DNA of 64,000 nucleotides, from assembly GCA_964645655.1 (NCBI GenBank), contig CAZXZS010000001.1, forward strand, positions 248,001-312,000, written 5' to 3'. Numbering within the stretch: the stretch's first letter is position 1; each line of letters begins with the position of its first letter. The stretch is from JAGOUA01 sp964645655. GTDB taxonomy: Bacteria > Patescibacteriota > Patescibacteriia > 2-12-FULL-60-25. The notes under the pieces are model-generated. The model was not told the origin of the DNA. It searched no databases and saw nothing but the letters and a program-made list of their open reading frames with translations. Position numbers and translations under genes: made by a program. Positions 35,201 to 42,268 of this stretch are shown here, in pieces.

Positions 35201-37392
35201 CCCCCTTGTCGACGGCACTCACGCGACCCATCCAGCTCATCCGGCCCTCGTGTGATGGGCTAACCGGTGAGGCATTGACCGCGTGCCAGCTTGCTTCGCC
35301 GCTCAGTTGTGAGGCCCTTGCGACCGGCCCGCAGCGCACCGCATGTCGCGCCGATCCGACTAGGTATTCGAGCGAAAACCTGATCAGCCTTTCCGTCTCC
35401 CAGTACCAGATCGGCGCGTGCCAGCCATTGACCGACCTCATGCGTGCCGCGGGTGACCAAGTTCAGGCTGGGACCTGCAGCGAAGGGTCGGCGCGTCCGG
35501 GCACGCTCTGCGTAGCCTCGTCGCCGTCCGCCAGCTTCCCGTACCAGCAATGGGCATCGTCCGCATCCACCTGCGGCGCCCTGACCCCCACGGCTGGGGA
35601 AGACCGTTGTGAAGCCGTGTCCGTCGAGAGCGGCGGAAGGCTGACCCCCTCCGAGCGGTGTCGCCTCCCCGGGAACATCGGTGCCACACTTACGGCCGCC
35701 GAGTACTACAACGGCTTCACGCAACCGATCCCGGAATCCGAACGTACCCTCAACAACGACAATAACGCGTGTACGGCCGAGGTCGGATATCAGCCGGATC
35801 GCCGCCTCTGCCCGGATCCGAGCAACGAGTTCTGTGGCCTGATCGCCTACGACATGCGCTCGACCGGCGGCGACCGGCGCAGCATCGACAGCACGCAAAG
35901 CGGTATCCCACTGCCGACCGACGTCACGCTAGGCTTCTACACCCCGTCGTACCTCGGCCTGCCGACGAGCCTCGTCCCGGAAGCCGCGTACGAGTACATC
36001 GACTACTACACCCCGCGCCCGCCGCGCATCGCGGCCCCGGCCAGCAATTGCCCACCGGGCACCAACTGCGGCGTGCAGGATCTCGACCGGTTCTCGTTCG
36101 GCGGCATCACCCAAGGCATCCTGAACGTGGTTGGTGGCCAATACCGCTCCACGATCAAGTTCTACGGGTGGGCGGCCCACGAGCAGATGGCCATCCGCCG
36201 CCTGACCCTCGATTGGGGCGACGGCACGGTCCAAGACTTCAACGACGTCAAGCTTAAGAACCACAAGCCCTTCTGCAGCGTGCAAAAGGAGTGCTACTCG
36301 CCGTCCGACGGGTTCACGGGCCTGACTTGCCAAGCCGACAACGACTGCCCGATCACGGCCCAAGCCTGTCGGGCGATGGGGTCGTGCAAAGACAAGAAGA
36401 ACCTCGTTTGCGGCCAGGACCGCGATTGTCGCCGCGATGGCAGCCAGGACACCTGCGAGTTCCGTGCCTTCTTCGGCAATAGCGCCGATGCGTGTGAGGC
36501 CACCCCGTTCGAGTTCAGCCACGTCTATACGTGCGCCCCGAACGCGGCCAGCACGCTCCCGCGTTGCAGCGGCCAGAACCTGATCACCTCCATCGAGGTC
36601 CTGCCGACGCCGGCCGACGTGGTCGCTCCCTCGGGCGGCCGCCCCGGAACCTGCTTCTTCGGAGGGGTCGATGGCTTCGTCACGGAAGGCCGCCCGCGGC
36701 CCGTCTGTTCGGCGACAGGAGATGCGGGCGCCGCCGAATGTCGCCGGCTTTACGGGTCCATCCTTGGCATCGCAGACGTGAGTCGCCCGAGCGCGCAAAT
36801 CCCGGAAGCGGTCTTCAACGCCATCAGTTGTGGCCCGCGTCCCGTGTCCGCCGCTCCGGTGCTGCGCACGCCAGAAGGCGCGCCGCTCATCACGCAGGCT
36901 CGGTGCTCCCGTGATACCACGCGCTTCTGCCGTAACGACAACGATTGCGCCGCCGGTGACCAGTGCATCGCCGCGGGCATCGCACCGCCGAGTGGTTGTT
37001 GGGACGACCAGAACGACGCCTGCCGTTTCACGCCTCGCGTCTTCATTCAGGACAACTGGGGTTGGTGTACCGGCGAATGTCGAACGTTGAAAGCCGGTGA
37101 AATACTGACGGACAGTCCGACGTCCGGAGTCAAGCATCCGTTTGGTGGATGTTTCACGCCGGTGCCGGTAGGGGCGCAAGAAGATAAAGCGACTAGGTTG
37201 AATACGGAGGCGAACAGCGTCGATTCAAACTCCTTGACTGGGTTCGATCGAGAGACGCGATCCTCGCCCAAGCTGGAGTGCTCAATCGATCTTCCCTCTG
37301 GTCCCTTTACCTCAACCGGCGCAAGCTCTAGGCGCTCGTATCGCCCATGGATCGTTTTCCCTGGTTCGGTGCAACTGCGTCCGCGGAATTAA
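26230..37392 (+). CDS. Giant secreted Cys-rich surface protein, 3,720 aa
   Basis: A signal peptide (RLVLAIVALTLVLPTLGLVV, cleavage near AFA) is followed by a helical region (about 40-380) and a very long Cys-rich body. The unit C-x6-C-x2-[FYL] recurs, for example at about residues 659, 910, 986, 1166, 1372, 1425, 1467 and 1557, and would pair Cys outside the cell. Two jelly-roll, carbohydrate-binding-like segments lie at about 680-875 and 1183-1319. A PKD-like segment (LDWGDGTV to FEFSHVYTC, about 3307-3432) is split by Cys-rich repeats containing DNDC-type motifs. There is no LPxTG or C-terminal anchor. A role in adhesion or host contact is inference. It follows the repeat protein at 25492 by 6 bases. 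Confidence 0.85.
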   Translation: MQRPFLFRRLVLAIVALTLVLPTLGLVVPSRAFAALDGPTIKDKLPSPGATPPVTIGANIPEQINAVYENIRWEVIGAGTVAFVNAMQMFFGQLAYDAADYLATGGKGQSALYYKKGFQEYLQDVAGSAAGEFIGSLSEASFFQTVGFDLCRPPDPRTLLRIQLSLGQFLPNAPGGAYQRPQARCDFNDVVNNYEQVYQTLSNGEVLSNVEANLNTNANDLGVSFMIFNRAQEFIYRRQDASQQDRKEGEGYQGLRDIISGRIKTPAETIREQANQVLVKDPRANQEQINSFILNQAWEMGPIRLAMYTASVFVNTFASRMITRVMEDGIGIFDITRQGARIGLDGGPDDLLVGNRDDVRKAYLDLRTPNLFRDVAYDVISEMQACPENRGTWNCTIDEGLAQALRSQGESGTFTIREALERNFLQADWRLFSAENTREEKDPLCYTYGYCVGNLRKLRLMRILPVGFEFAANDPKNIARCGTDQGCVTLGEVVAGFTDCNARGEKDDTHPWCKLIDPNWAISALPQQCALSGYGDVMLGGNLPQRREECQDIQTCLQRNDRGECVGGYGYCVAEKTAYRFGGQECTPRFASCRTYTARTNEEPVSYLRNTLDYGNCSEDNVGCMWYATKRDPSGGRANGWIGTPSSGDRVYFDRAIETCSAEGEGCTRLLAVRPGAQGLNLVANSSFERVGTAGNTQEAWSPFSGSERAYVRPLPSEGEAAANGALSGTFDGGFREGYRQVVDLAPGRMYVLSGFVRGTGAAAPAPSATIALRQYRNRADALARRSALSEADIRRDYRTVDCRTVLSVPSLEGSILLAPGLTGRFGATWSRIECAFTANAATRAGEVVLQGTNVLVDAVQLEEGSVASAYVDGIANGLEQVYHKVAPDEFGCTGDASDSPLCANYAKVCRQTEASCNGYTDLNSTLPEVAAQLSPNDSCPAACVGYAEYRKLSSPFDLVQSSNAALNDATEPRSAFFIPSTAEQCTQEAVGCEEFTVVDGAEAGGENREYYTSLRFCEKPAEDTETYFTWEGSDSAGYQLRTWSLKKRTPTNLGMNPPDGETLTDGAGPRIVTKPSGELFQEKNPQDCNDANWRTGRDQDCRQFYNAAGRVFYRYYSQTVLSTPDCRTYRKASTSQDDCLKTGGQFRAQEQACLYQGYAPESTSCTANYAGCRAYAGAEGGNLLTVFTANGTSTTAVTNATVSSESLLVGDRSYRTDVAAGGRENVSVLYSSTAAGLYRVSFWAKASASSTVVVSAMRPSGQDARVVGTLRLTPEWQRVTFGTFEGVPGNRTVLSWTVSAQPSSPVAFFLDEIIVQQLRDVVFVREGTWQTPNQCDENAYGVPEPQAMAGCRAYRDREGQTVNARQFSQLCRPAAIGCREFVDTRNSPDPYRQTFSLEDGAAPAVTEYPADRYIYLIDDRSKRCDAANASCQAFGKPVFSADRQSVTSFETVYLKNAVEKYAEGLCRPSELYCEEFTTAAGREYFKDPQSHLCEYRERVNVSGVAGVPNGTYNGWFVKGGTTPCYPNALGSGQTFQLLNAGDAAPLPGYQGWGGLCPEQESECTEFRDPNDKPTPGSLGRPYYFINNEAIDTRSCNGVVDPARGCVPLRNMSDARLLYSTEATLQRYQSENLQPVSPVDCQANPSQAGCIAVRTGRCVGTRVTDRYAAEYASVGPDGVGRGAIIGVNRAQTTSSTYMGGSCSQNSDCTAEAAPRSSGRTFNYTLLGQSFETSEFQSRVADIRCDRPSLNDANAIVKVRVDRDCAQWLGCATGETVYDPSTNRYREICTKVAMCDRAAEQGGSANYCSSYVNRSSTTTEPVLTAGAFFDVKQYTARPTGIGARDYSGYSIPNAFQVVDLQSRSVSQETAFGAQRSVTERRLTVAVKMPPMQQTRESVFVHTIPPTRASQAEILPKTDPAYTSVPDGMLLCRHRGTGQIGYFLRDEALRPGQEVNCYLALQGGGNIGRFTGLQSRLTASSGGQDIQLDKAYPKSLCRAYPESDAPFGSDIVTAWDMSTNPIRPKQVRSGYENAYACAYGEQCSCSYKRVQYPGSPAPLFFAATSQAVPPGICVGGPRNGQSCLPSEVFDVSSSTSTAAKIAEAANNNQTCGPAAGGGRCVAFSSAEIVRGVMGSCLEYDTTRSRGKPGEETYACLAWNPSPIVGGQEDPYRYIQTAGYFPPQNSGQYYCTSKARPPKSFMLADYSFSYLPSGVTKIGYDDSLVSDGNSGAEGNDPGAYFGGIKPQGSQAAAQCEDADDDQDDDGPFDKDSLGVRLVATGRGEGMNYTETFYGLSPSAIAASTYGVGRREDTSVTQRQQALYEQNMSYIEVRPFQNPNGNGRLACGYQADWVDGVQVDDYDDLEKTGPADRQWRSAFFSEEDLQTYLTRGSESVLTGTGDRPIKMPCISLSDGTDTGDRAELPEGSQCYYKTWEIGYRSTDKKKFVAFQPNTGGFTARDRASDGFQGITSPVYEACDSEKPYYAIRAVFQTDAATQLSEDRITSRDVRGPWRLIGFWVSSCAGKSTFDNRFIYMNVRFQTADICRDLAEVRSKDSNQDAAFTDRVWRESKYSVPRLGIQYGQSYAPFSSALNTGPAGEDPLYQTGGKLAGSSSIRPPTFLASGYDTYYGVAGLGSPKDRYAYLSNLFARIYRVYRYNEQKIAATDRVCVTGVNAGRKCVPDAPAGTTPPASGESVDCRAISGSGACNTAEPPPVSLRVCNALSGINAGQACGAQPESCHLYAMDPRPTTRVPRPLLGSCERQAGWTVSGTAYRREGDARVYSQRDAAGAGAFRCAPGSVKQRPHPTSGDVAAPEILVGLTGRNEPSNARTFTAEGYGYIGRIPVGTTEPPADATYFCTQERELSEECPLEVVGVCTKPAGAGPRTAGTCTVSWQGQPLTPTSVACYADTDCSFGAENFWRNPSAARIPAGELRLDGKYGIVQASRSYSPLTGCGTACRINNSDMGITSYLFVNGAESAAPTFVAESYRFPGLSPLSTALTRPIQLIRPSCDGLTGEALTACQLASPLSCEALATGPQRTACRADPTRYSSENLISLSVSQYQIGACQPLTDLMRAAGDQVQAGTCSEGSARPGTLCVASSPSASFPYQQWASSASTCGALTPTAGEDRCEAVSVESGGRLTPSERCRLPGNIGATLTAAEYYNGFTQPIPESERTLNNDNNACTAEVGYQPDRRLCPDPSNEFCGLIAYDMRSTGGDRRSIDSTQSGIPLPTDVTLGFYTPSYLGLPTSLVPEAAYEYIDYYTPRPPRIAAPASNCPPGTNCGVQDLDRFSFGGITQGILNVVGGQYRSTIKFYGWAAHEQMAIRRLTLDWGDGTVQDFNDVKLKNHKPFCSVQKECYSPSDGFTGLTCQADNDCPITAQACRAMGSCKDKKNLVCGQDRDCRRDGSQDTCEFRAFFGNSADACEATPFEFSHVYTCAPNAASTLPRCSGQNLITSIEVLPTPADVVAPSGGRPGTCFFGGVDGFVTEGRPRPVCSATGDAGAAECRRLYGSILGIADVSRPSAQIPEAVFNAISCGPRPVSAAPVLRTPEGAPLITQARCSRDTTRFCRNDNDCAAGDQCIAAGIAPPSGCWDDQNDACRFTPRVFIQDNWGWCTGECRTLKAGEILTDSPTSGVKHPFGGCFTPVPVGAQEDKATRLNTEANSVDSNSLTGFDRETRSSPKLECSIDLPSGPFTSTGASSRRSYRPWIVFPGSVQLRPRN

Positions 37393-37425
37393 AGAAAACA
37401 CACCGCCAATGGCGGTGTGTTTTCT
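37393..37425 (+). terminator. Intrinsic terminator of the giant gene
   Basis: A perfect 15-bp stem (AGAAAACACACCGCC/GGCGGTGTGTTTTCT) directly after the stop codon. Confidence 0.85.
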
Positions 37426-37444
37426 GATGTGGATGGCGCCCCAT

Positions 37445-37468
37445 AAAAAAAGACCCCCTCGTAGGGTC
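37445..37468 (-). terminator. Terminator of the lipoprotein gene
   Basis: On the minus strand GACCC-loop-GGGTC followed by seven T. The stem overlaps the stop codon of the gene. Confidence 0.75.
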
Positions 37469-38327
37469 AGTTGCAGATGTTGTTGAGGGAGTTGAAACGC
37501 CTGACTACTTCAGGCGCCGACGCTCCCGCGAGGTAGTACCGGAACTCGAGGCTGCACCCGAGGGCGCCGATCTCGATCTCCACCGACGGTGCGCGGCTTC
37601 GGAGCGTGCCGCGGTTCCAGTAGCACGTCATGCCTGAGCAATCCGCGCAGAACGGACGGCCCGCGAACTCAGGAGGGAACCCGTTCTCCTCGGACGGAAG
37701 CCCGTTGCAGATCCGGAAGAACCCGCGCTCCGAGAAGACGAACTGGTTCGGGTAGGAGAAGCGGACCTCGCCGCTTGATGCGGTCTCGAGCCGCCACCCA
37801 GTCCCGATCGTGTTCCGCAGGCCGCCACGCCCATCGGCGTTCGCCTGCAGGCACGGGACCTCCGCGTAGTCGACGCCCTCCGGGAGGTTCACGCTGCAGT
37901 GGTTCCTGCCCGGGCTGCAGCTGACGGCGACGGCCCGGCAGGCGGGCATCATGTCCGGAGGGGCGCAGAGCGTCTCCGGCATGTCCGACGCCTGCAGGTC
38001 GCACACGCACCCGCTGGCCCCCGCGCAGGTCGGGTTCCAGGGGTTCGGCTGGCAGAGCATGCCAGCACAGGTCTGCCGAGGCTCGAGGGTGGGCCGGCAG
38101 ATGGCTGCCGACGGCCCGTCCCCGGTGGGGGGCGCGTCGTCGGGCATGGCCGGGACGTCGGGCATCGCCACCGCATCCGGCGGCGGCGCGACCCGATCGT
38201 CCCCGGTGGGGACGTCCGGCCTCGTCTGGACGTCGGGCAGGGTGCCCGCGTCCGGACGGTCCGCGTTCGGGGGCTCGGCACCGCAGCCGAGGACCCCCAT
38301 CAGGAAGACCAGCATGACCTTCTTCAT
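37467..38327 (-). CDS. Putative lipoprotein with Asp/Pro-rich linker, 286 aa
   Basis: MKKVMLVFLMGVLGC is a lipoprotein signal with the lipobox VLGC, so the mature protein would start at that Cys and be membrane-anchored outside. A 60-residue Asp/Pro-rich linker (PDVQTRPDVPTGDD, PDVPAMPDDAPPTGDG) follows, then a globular Cys-rich domain with about 14 Cys. This layout is very common in myxobacterial (Polyangia) surface lipoproteins and unusual here, suggesting transfer (inference). The start at 38327 (not 38360) is fixed by ACGGAGGA 5 bases upstream. It is monocistronic with a near-consensus promoter and its own terminator. Confidence 0.7.
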   Translation of the reverse strand: MKKVMLVFLMGVLGCGAEPPNADRPDAGTLPDVQTRPDVPTGDDRVAPPPDAVAMPDVPAMPDDAPPTGDGPSAAICRPTLEPRQTCAGMLCQPNPWNPTCAGASGCVCDLQASDMPETLCAPPDMMPACRAVAVSCSPGRNHCSVNLPEGVDYAEVPCLQANADGRGGLRNTIGTGWRLETASSGEVRFSYPNQFVFSERGFFRICNGLPSEENGFPPEFAGRPFCADCSGMTCYWNRGTLRSRAPSVEIEIGALGCSLEFRYYLAGASAPEVVRRFNSLNNICN

Positions 38328-38404
38328 CGTTTTCCTCCGTAGGGGGAAGGGTGATGACAAGCGGCGAATCCGCCCGTCTGTGCAAAGAATACCAAATGGA
38401 GGGT

Positions 38405-38433
38405 ATTACAGCAAGAACGGGGAAATTTGTCAA
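38405..38433 (-). promoter_or_regulatory. Predicted promoter of the lipoprotein gene
   Basis: On the minus strand TTGACA-N17-TGTAAT. It lies in the gap 38328-38756, which otherwise holds hairpin element copy A and a terminator. Confidence 0.6.
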
Positions 38434-38497
38434 TAGAGGGTGTACTTTTTAGAAAGAGGCGATCTTTTGGCTTCAAAGAGCCCATCGTAGAGAAGTC

Positions 38498-38680
38498 TGG
38501 GGCTGGCGCCCCAGGACCCGCCCTTTCCCGGTCGGCGGGCCGGTCCCCGGCGGGGCGGACGTCCTCCTCCGGGTACGCATCATTTTCTGCTGAAAATTTG
38601 CTCACGCTCGCGCCGTCGCGCTCCGCGGGCCCCTCCGGAGGACGTCCGGCCCGTCGGGGACCTGCAGGGGGGGGGAGGGA
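38498..38680. repeat. Long-hairpin repeat element, copy A
   Basis: Three stems in series: TGGGGCTGGCGCCCCA (38498-38513); CCCGCC/GGCGGG (38517-38539); and a 26-bp stem (38542-38567 with 38637-38662, one G-U and one mismatch) closing a loop of about 69 bases that contains TTGCTCAC. The same three-part order, with conserved flanks but a different long-stem sequence, is found at 42571-42745. It lies between the lipoprotein promoter and the DUF4342-like gene. Confidence 0.75.
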
Positions 38681-38720
38681 AAGAGATGAAATAAAAATGA
38701 TCAAAAAAAAGAATACGAGG

Positions 38721-38754
38721 AAAAACATGGGGACCGCGGCGCGGTCCCCATGTT
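38721..38754 (-). terminator. Terminator of the DUF4342-like gene
   Basis: On the minus strand a perfect 14-bp stem (AACATGGGGACCGC/GCGGTCCCCATGTT) with a 3-base loop followed by TTT, 2 bases after the stop. Confidence 0.85.
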
Positions 38755-38756
38755 CC

Positions 38757-39011
38757 TTAAAGGGGTTCTTCCTTCTTGATGACGACGATGCTGCATTTCG
38801 TCAGCAGGGCGGCCAACGCTCCGACGGCGGCCAGGGCTGGGGCGATGAGCGTTCCGACGGCGCCGATGACGAGGGGGATCTCCAGAACCGGCTCGCCGGA
38901 TTCATTCTTGATGATGATGCGCCGCGCGTTGCCGGCCTTGATGAGCTCTTTGACCTTGGCGAGGAGTTCCTCGCCGTTCACGCGGAACTCCTCTTGAGAG
39001 GGGGTGTGCAT
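38757..39011 (-). CDS. DUF4342-like small protein
   Basis: An 84-aa protein of two parts. The first is a soluble N-terminal segment (FRVNGEELLAKVKELIKAGN, then RRIIIKNESGEPVLEIPLVI). The second is a strongly hydrophobic C-terminal helix (VGTLIAPALAAVGALAALLT) followed by a short strand. This pattern matches DUF4342 proteins, whose role is unknown and which may be membrane-associated. The predicted promoter -10 box ends 8 bases before ATG 39011, suggesting a leaderless mRNA. It is monocistronic. Confidence 0.75.
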   Translation of the reverse strand: MHTPSQEEFRVNGEELLAKVKELIKAGNARRIIIKNESGEPVLEIPLVIGAVGTLIAPALAAVGALAALLTKCSIVVIKKEEPL

Positions 39012-39019
39012 ATGTTTCT

Positions 39020-39048
39020 GTTGTAGCCGGTTTCATTCCTGAAGGCAA
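39020..39048 (-). promoter_or_regulatory. Predicted leaderless promoter of the DUF4342-like gene
   Basis: On the minus strand TTGCCT-N17-TACAAC, ending 8 bases before ATG 39011. Confidence 0.4.
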
Positions 39049-39124
39049 CCTGACCGGTCCCGCCGCCCTTACGGCATCGACCAAAGCGTGCGAGCATCCA
39101 TAAAAACGCGCCTGATTTTCGTGG

Positions 39125-39154
39125 TTGGCCTTCCGCGGAGGACGGATCTATACT
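39125..39154 (+). promoter_or_regulatory. Predicted promoter of hpf
   Basis: TTGGCC-N18-TATACT, with the predicted start about 34 bases before ATG 39195. Confidence 0.4.
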
Positions 39155-39194
39155 TGTAAGGAAGGGTCTAATTCACGCCATGTACTTCCTCCAT

Positions 39195-39539
39195 ATGACG
39201 CTCAACATCAAGCATCGCGGCATTGACCTTACCGACGCGATCAAGGCCTATGCGGTCGAAAAAATGCAGGATCTCGATAAGGACGGTGTGTTGATCGAAC
39301 ATATTGACCTCGAAATCGGGAAGGGGACGAATCACCATAAGCATGGAGACGTATTTTCCTGCCGAGCCCTCTTGCATATGCGTGCCGGTGATACCCTCCG
39401 AATGGATCGCGAAGCGAAAGACCTCTATAAGGCCATCGACAAGGTCCGAGACCTCCTGAAAGAGGCCCTAGGCGAGCGGCACCGGGCCCAAAAGCCAGCC
39501 AGCGTCGGCTTGGACCCCGCTCTCTTGCCAGCGGACTAG
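39195..39539 (+). CDS. hpf: Ribosome hibernation-promoting factor, short form
   Basis: It binds the 30S decoding region and stores ribosomes in an inactive state. At 114 aa it has only the HPF/RaiA domain (MTLNIKHRGIDLTDAIKAYA, then KMQDLDKDGVLIEHIDLEIG and LYKAIDKVRDLLKEAL), without the dimerising C-terminal domain of long HPF. ATG 39195 is chosen over 39180 because family proteins begin directly with this strand and it follows CTTCCTCCAT. It is upstream of secA, as is common, but secA has its own promoter. Confidence 0.9.
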   Translation: MTLNIKHRGIDLTDAIKAYAVEKMQDLDKDGVLIEHIDLEIGKGTNHHKHGDVFSCRALLHMRAGDTLRMDREAKDLYKAIDKVRDLLKEALGERHRAQKPASVGLDPALLPAD

Positions 39540-39563
39540 CTCTTGGGCCGGCGCCTGTTCCAG

Positions 39564-39592
39564 TGGACGTTTGGTGGCAAAGTGGGTACGAT
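39564..39592 (+). promoter_or_regulatory. Predicted near-leaderless promoter of secA
   Basis: TGGACG-N17-TACGAT ends 9 bases before ATG 39602. Confidence 0.4.
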
Positions 39593-39601
39593 CGCCGGCG
39601 T

Positions 39602-42154
39602 ATGTCTTTCTTGCAGAAACTGTTCGGCGACCCGAACGCGCGGGAGATCAAGAAAATCCGGACCCTGGTGGAAACGGCCGTCACCCCCCGTGCCGCCGAG
39701 CTTGAGCAAGCTTCCGATGAAGAGATAAAGCAAAAAACAGCTTATTTTAAAGAAAAAATTGCCAACGGGACGACGCTCGATGCGCTCCTTCCCGAAGCGT
39801 TTGCCGTAGTTCGTGAAACTTCCCGGCGGGTTTTGGGCCAGCGCCAATATGACGTCCAGCTGATCGGCGGTGTAGCCTTGCACCGTGGGACGATCGCGGA
39901 AATGCGCACGGGTGAAGGGAAGACGCTGACGGCGACCGCTCCGGTCTATCTGAACGCCCTATCCGGCAAAGGGGTCCATGTCATTACGGTAAACGATTAC
40001 CTTGCCCGGCGTGACGCCATTTGGATGGGGCAGGTATATCATGCGTTAGGCCTGTCCGTGGCCTGCATCCAGCATCAAGGGAGCTTCCTCTACGATCCCG
40101 CCTTCAAGCAGGAGCCCCAACACGATGCCGACCGCGACCAGACGGGCTCCTTCCGCGTCGACATGGATTACTTGCGCCCGGTGACCCGCAAGGAAGCCTA
40201 CGAAGCCGACATCACCTACGGCACCAATAACGAATTCGGCTTCGACTACTTGCGCGACAACATGGCCCAGCGCTTGGTTGACCGTGTCCAGCGCCCATTG
40301 CATTACGCCGTCATCGACGAAGTCGACTCCATCCTGGTTGATGAGGCCCGCACCCCGCTCATCATCTCCGCTCCGGCTGAAGAAGCTACGGACGTCTACT
40401 ACCGCTTCGCCGAACTCGTCGCCCGCCTAGAGAAGGATGCTGACTACAAGCTGGACGAGAAGCTTCGCGCCGCATCCATCACCGAAGAGGGCGTGACCAA
40501 GATGGAAGGCTGGCTCGGCATCGAAAACCTCTATGTGCAGGGCGGTTTCAAGATGGTCCATCACCTCGAGCAGGCCCTCAAGGCCCACGCCCTATTCCGC
40601 AAGGATAAGGATTATGTCGTCAAGGACGGCGAAGTGATCATCGTCGACGAGTTCACGGGCCGCCTCATGCCGGGCCGCCGCTATTCCGAGGGGCTGCACC
40701 AGGCCATCGAGGCGAAGGAGCGCGTCAAGATCCAGCGCGAATCGGTGACGCTCGCGACCATCACCTTCCAAAATTATTTCCGCCTCTACGAGAAGATTTC
40801 TGGCATGACGGGCACGGCCGCCACCGAGGCCGAGGAGTTCCACAAGATCTACAAGCTCGACGTCCTCGCGATCCCTACCCACCGCGAGAACAGGCGCACC
40901 GACCTTCCGGACCGCGTCTACACCACCGAATTGGGCAAGTTCAAGGCGATCGCCCGCGAGATCAAGCGTCGCCACCAGCTCGGACAGCCCGTCCTCGTGG
41001 GCACTGCCAGCATCGAGAAGAACGAGGTCCTGCATGCCCTTCTTCAGCAGGAGGGCATCCCACATGAGGTGCTGAACGCGAAAAACCACGAGCGTGAGGC
41101 CGAGATCATCGCGCAGGCCGGCCGAAAAGGGGCGGTGACGGTCGCCACCAACATGGCGGGCCGTGGCGTCGACATCCTTTTGGGCGGCAATCCTCCAGAT
41201 GCCGCGATGGCCGAAGAGGTGCGTGCCCTCGGTGGCTTGTGCGTGTTGGGCACCGAACGTCACGAGTCGCGTCGCATCGACAACCAGCTCCGTGGCCGCG
41301 CCGGGCGTCAAGGCGACCCGGGCACGACCCAGTTCTTCATTTCCGTCGAAGACGACCTGATGCGCATCTTCGCGTCCGACCGCATGCGCCAGTTCATGGC
41401 CATGGGGATCCCCGAAGACGAGGCCATCGAGCACGGCATCCTTGGCCGCGCCATCGAATCGGCGCAGCGCAAGGTCGAAGGCCACCATTTCGACGTGCGC
41501 AAGCATCTCCTCGAGTACGACGACGTCCTGAACAAGCATCGCCAGATCTTCTACAAGAAGCGCTTCGAGTTCCTCCAGGCCGCCGAAGCCCGCACCGAAG
41601 AAGGGGAGCGCGAGACGAAGCGCCAGATCCGCGCCTTTTTCCAAGGCCAGCTCGAGATGCTCGTGTCCCAGCATGCCACCGATGAAGATGCTTCGGCGTG
41701 GGATTGGCGGTCGCTTGAGGATGGCCTCAAGGCCCTGCTTCCCCCGAACGCGGACCTATCCGCCTGGATAGCCCTCCGCACCGCCGAACCGCAAGACGAG
41801 ATCGTCACCCTCCGCACCAAGCTCCTGGACGAGGCCATGCGCCTCGTCGACCGAGCTTACGCCGACCTCGAATCGTCCCTGCTTGACCCCGCCATCGTGC
41901 AGGACCTCGAGAAGACGGTTGTCCTGCGCCTGATGGACGACCTTTGGATCCTCCATCTCGAAGCGATGGACCATCTCCGCCACGGCATCGGTCTCCAGGG
42001 CTACGGCCAACGCGATCCGCTCGTCGAGTATAAAAAGGAGGGGTACCGCCTCTTCCATGAGTTCCTTGGGAGCGTCCAAGCGCGTGTCACCCATACGCTG
42101 TTCCATGTCCAGGTGCGCCCCGCGCAGCTTGAGACCCACGAAACGACCGCATAA
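39602..42154 (+). CDS. secA: Preprotein translocase ATPase SecA
   Basis: The motor that pushes unfolded preproteins through SecYEG. It has 850 aa. Visible features are MRTGEGKT (Walker A), VNDYLARRDA, ITYGTNNEFGFDYLRDNMA, VDEVDSILVDEARTPLIISA (DEAD-like Walker B), TGMTGTA, VTVATNMAGRGVDI and GRAGRQGDPG. The C-terminal zinc/SecB-binding tail (CxCxSG) is absent; the protein ends at VRPAQLETHETTA. The start at 39602 (MSFLQKLFGD) is used instead of the open 39563. It is flanked by a terminator and is the only SecA seen here. Confidence 0.97.
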   Translation: MSFLQKLFGDPNAREIKKIRTLVETAVTPRAAELEQASDEEIKQKTAYFKEKIANGTTLDALLPEAFAVVRETSRRVLGQRQYDVQLIGGVALHRGTIAEMRTGEGKTLTATAPVYLNALSGKGVHVITVNDYLARRDAIWMGQVYHALGLSVACIQHQGSFLYDPAFKQEPQHDADRDQTGSFRVDMDYLRPVTRKEAYEADITYGTNNEFGFDYLRDNMAQRLVDRVQRPLHYAVIDEVDSILVDEARTPLIISAPAEEATDVYYRFAELVARLEKDADYKLDEKLRAASITEEGVTKMEGWLGIENLYVQGGFKMVHHLEQALKAHALFRKDKDYVVKDGEVIIVDEFTGRLMPGRRYSEGLHQAIEAKERVKIQRESVTLATITFQNYFRLYEKISGMTGTAATEAEEFHKIYKLDVLAIPTHRENRRTDLPDRVYTTELGKFKAIAREIKRRHQLGQPVLVGTASIEKNEVLHALLQQEGIPHEVLNAKNHEREAEIIAQAGRKGAVTVATNMAGRGVDILLGGNPPDAAMAEEVRALGGLCVLGTERHESRRIDNQLRGRAGRQGDPGTTQFFISVEDDLMRIFASDRMRQFMAMGIPEDEAIEHGILGRAIESAQRKVEGHHFDVRKHLLEYDDVLNKHRQIFYKKRFEFLQAAEARTEEGERETKRQIRAFFQGQLEMLVSQHATDEDASAWDWRSLEDGLKALLPPNADLSAWIALRTAEPQDEIVTLRTKLLDEAMRLVDRAYADLESSLLDPAIVQDLEKTVVLRLMDDLWILHLEAMDHLRHGIGLQGYGQRDPLVEYKKEGYRLFHEFLGSVQARVTHTLFHVQVRPAQLETHETTA

Positions 42155-42156
42155 CG

Positions 42157-42188
42157 AAAACATCCCACCGATCGGTGGGATGTTTTTT
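42157..42188 (+). terminator. Intrinsic terminator of secA
   Basis: AAAACATCCCACC-GATC-GGTGGGATG followed by seven T, directly after the stop. Confidence 0.85.
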
Positions 42189-42268
42189 TCGCGTTTTTAT
42201 TACTCACGTGGCGCGCGTCCCTCTTTCATGCAACGGATCCTTCAAACCAAAAGCGCCCGATTGGGCAC

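Noticed and set aside
26230..37392. CRISPR array or tandem DNA repeats within the giant gene
   Set aside because: The repetition is at protein level (Cys spacing) with diverged DNA; no direct DNA repeats with regular spacers were seen.
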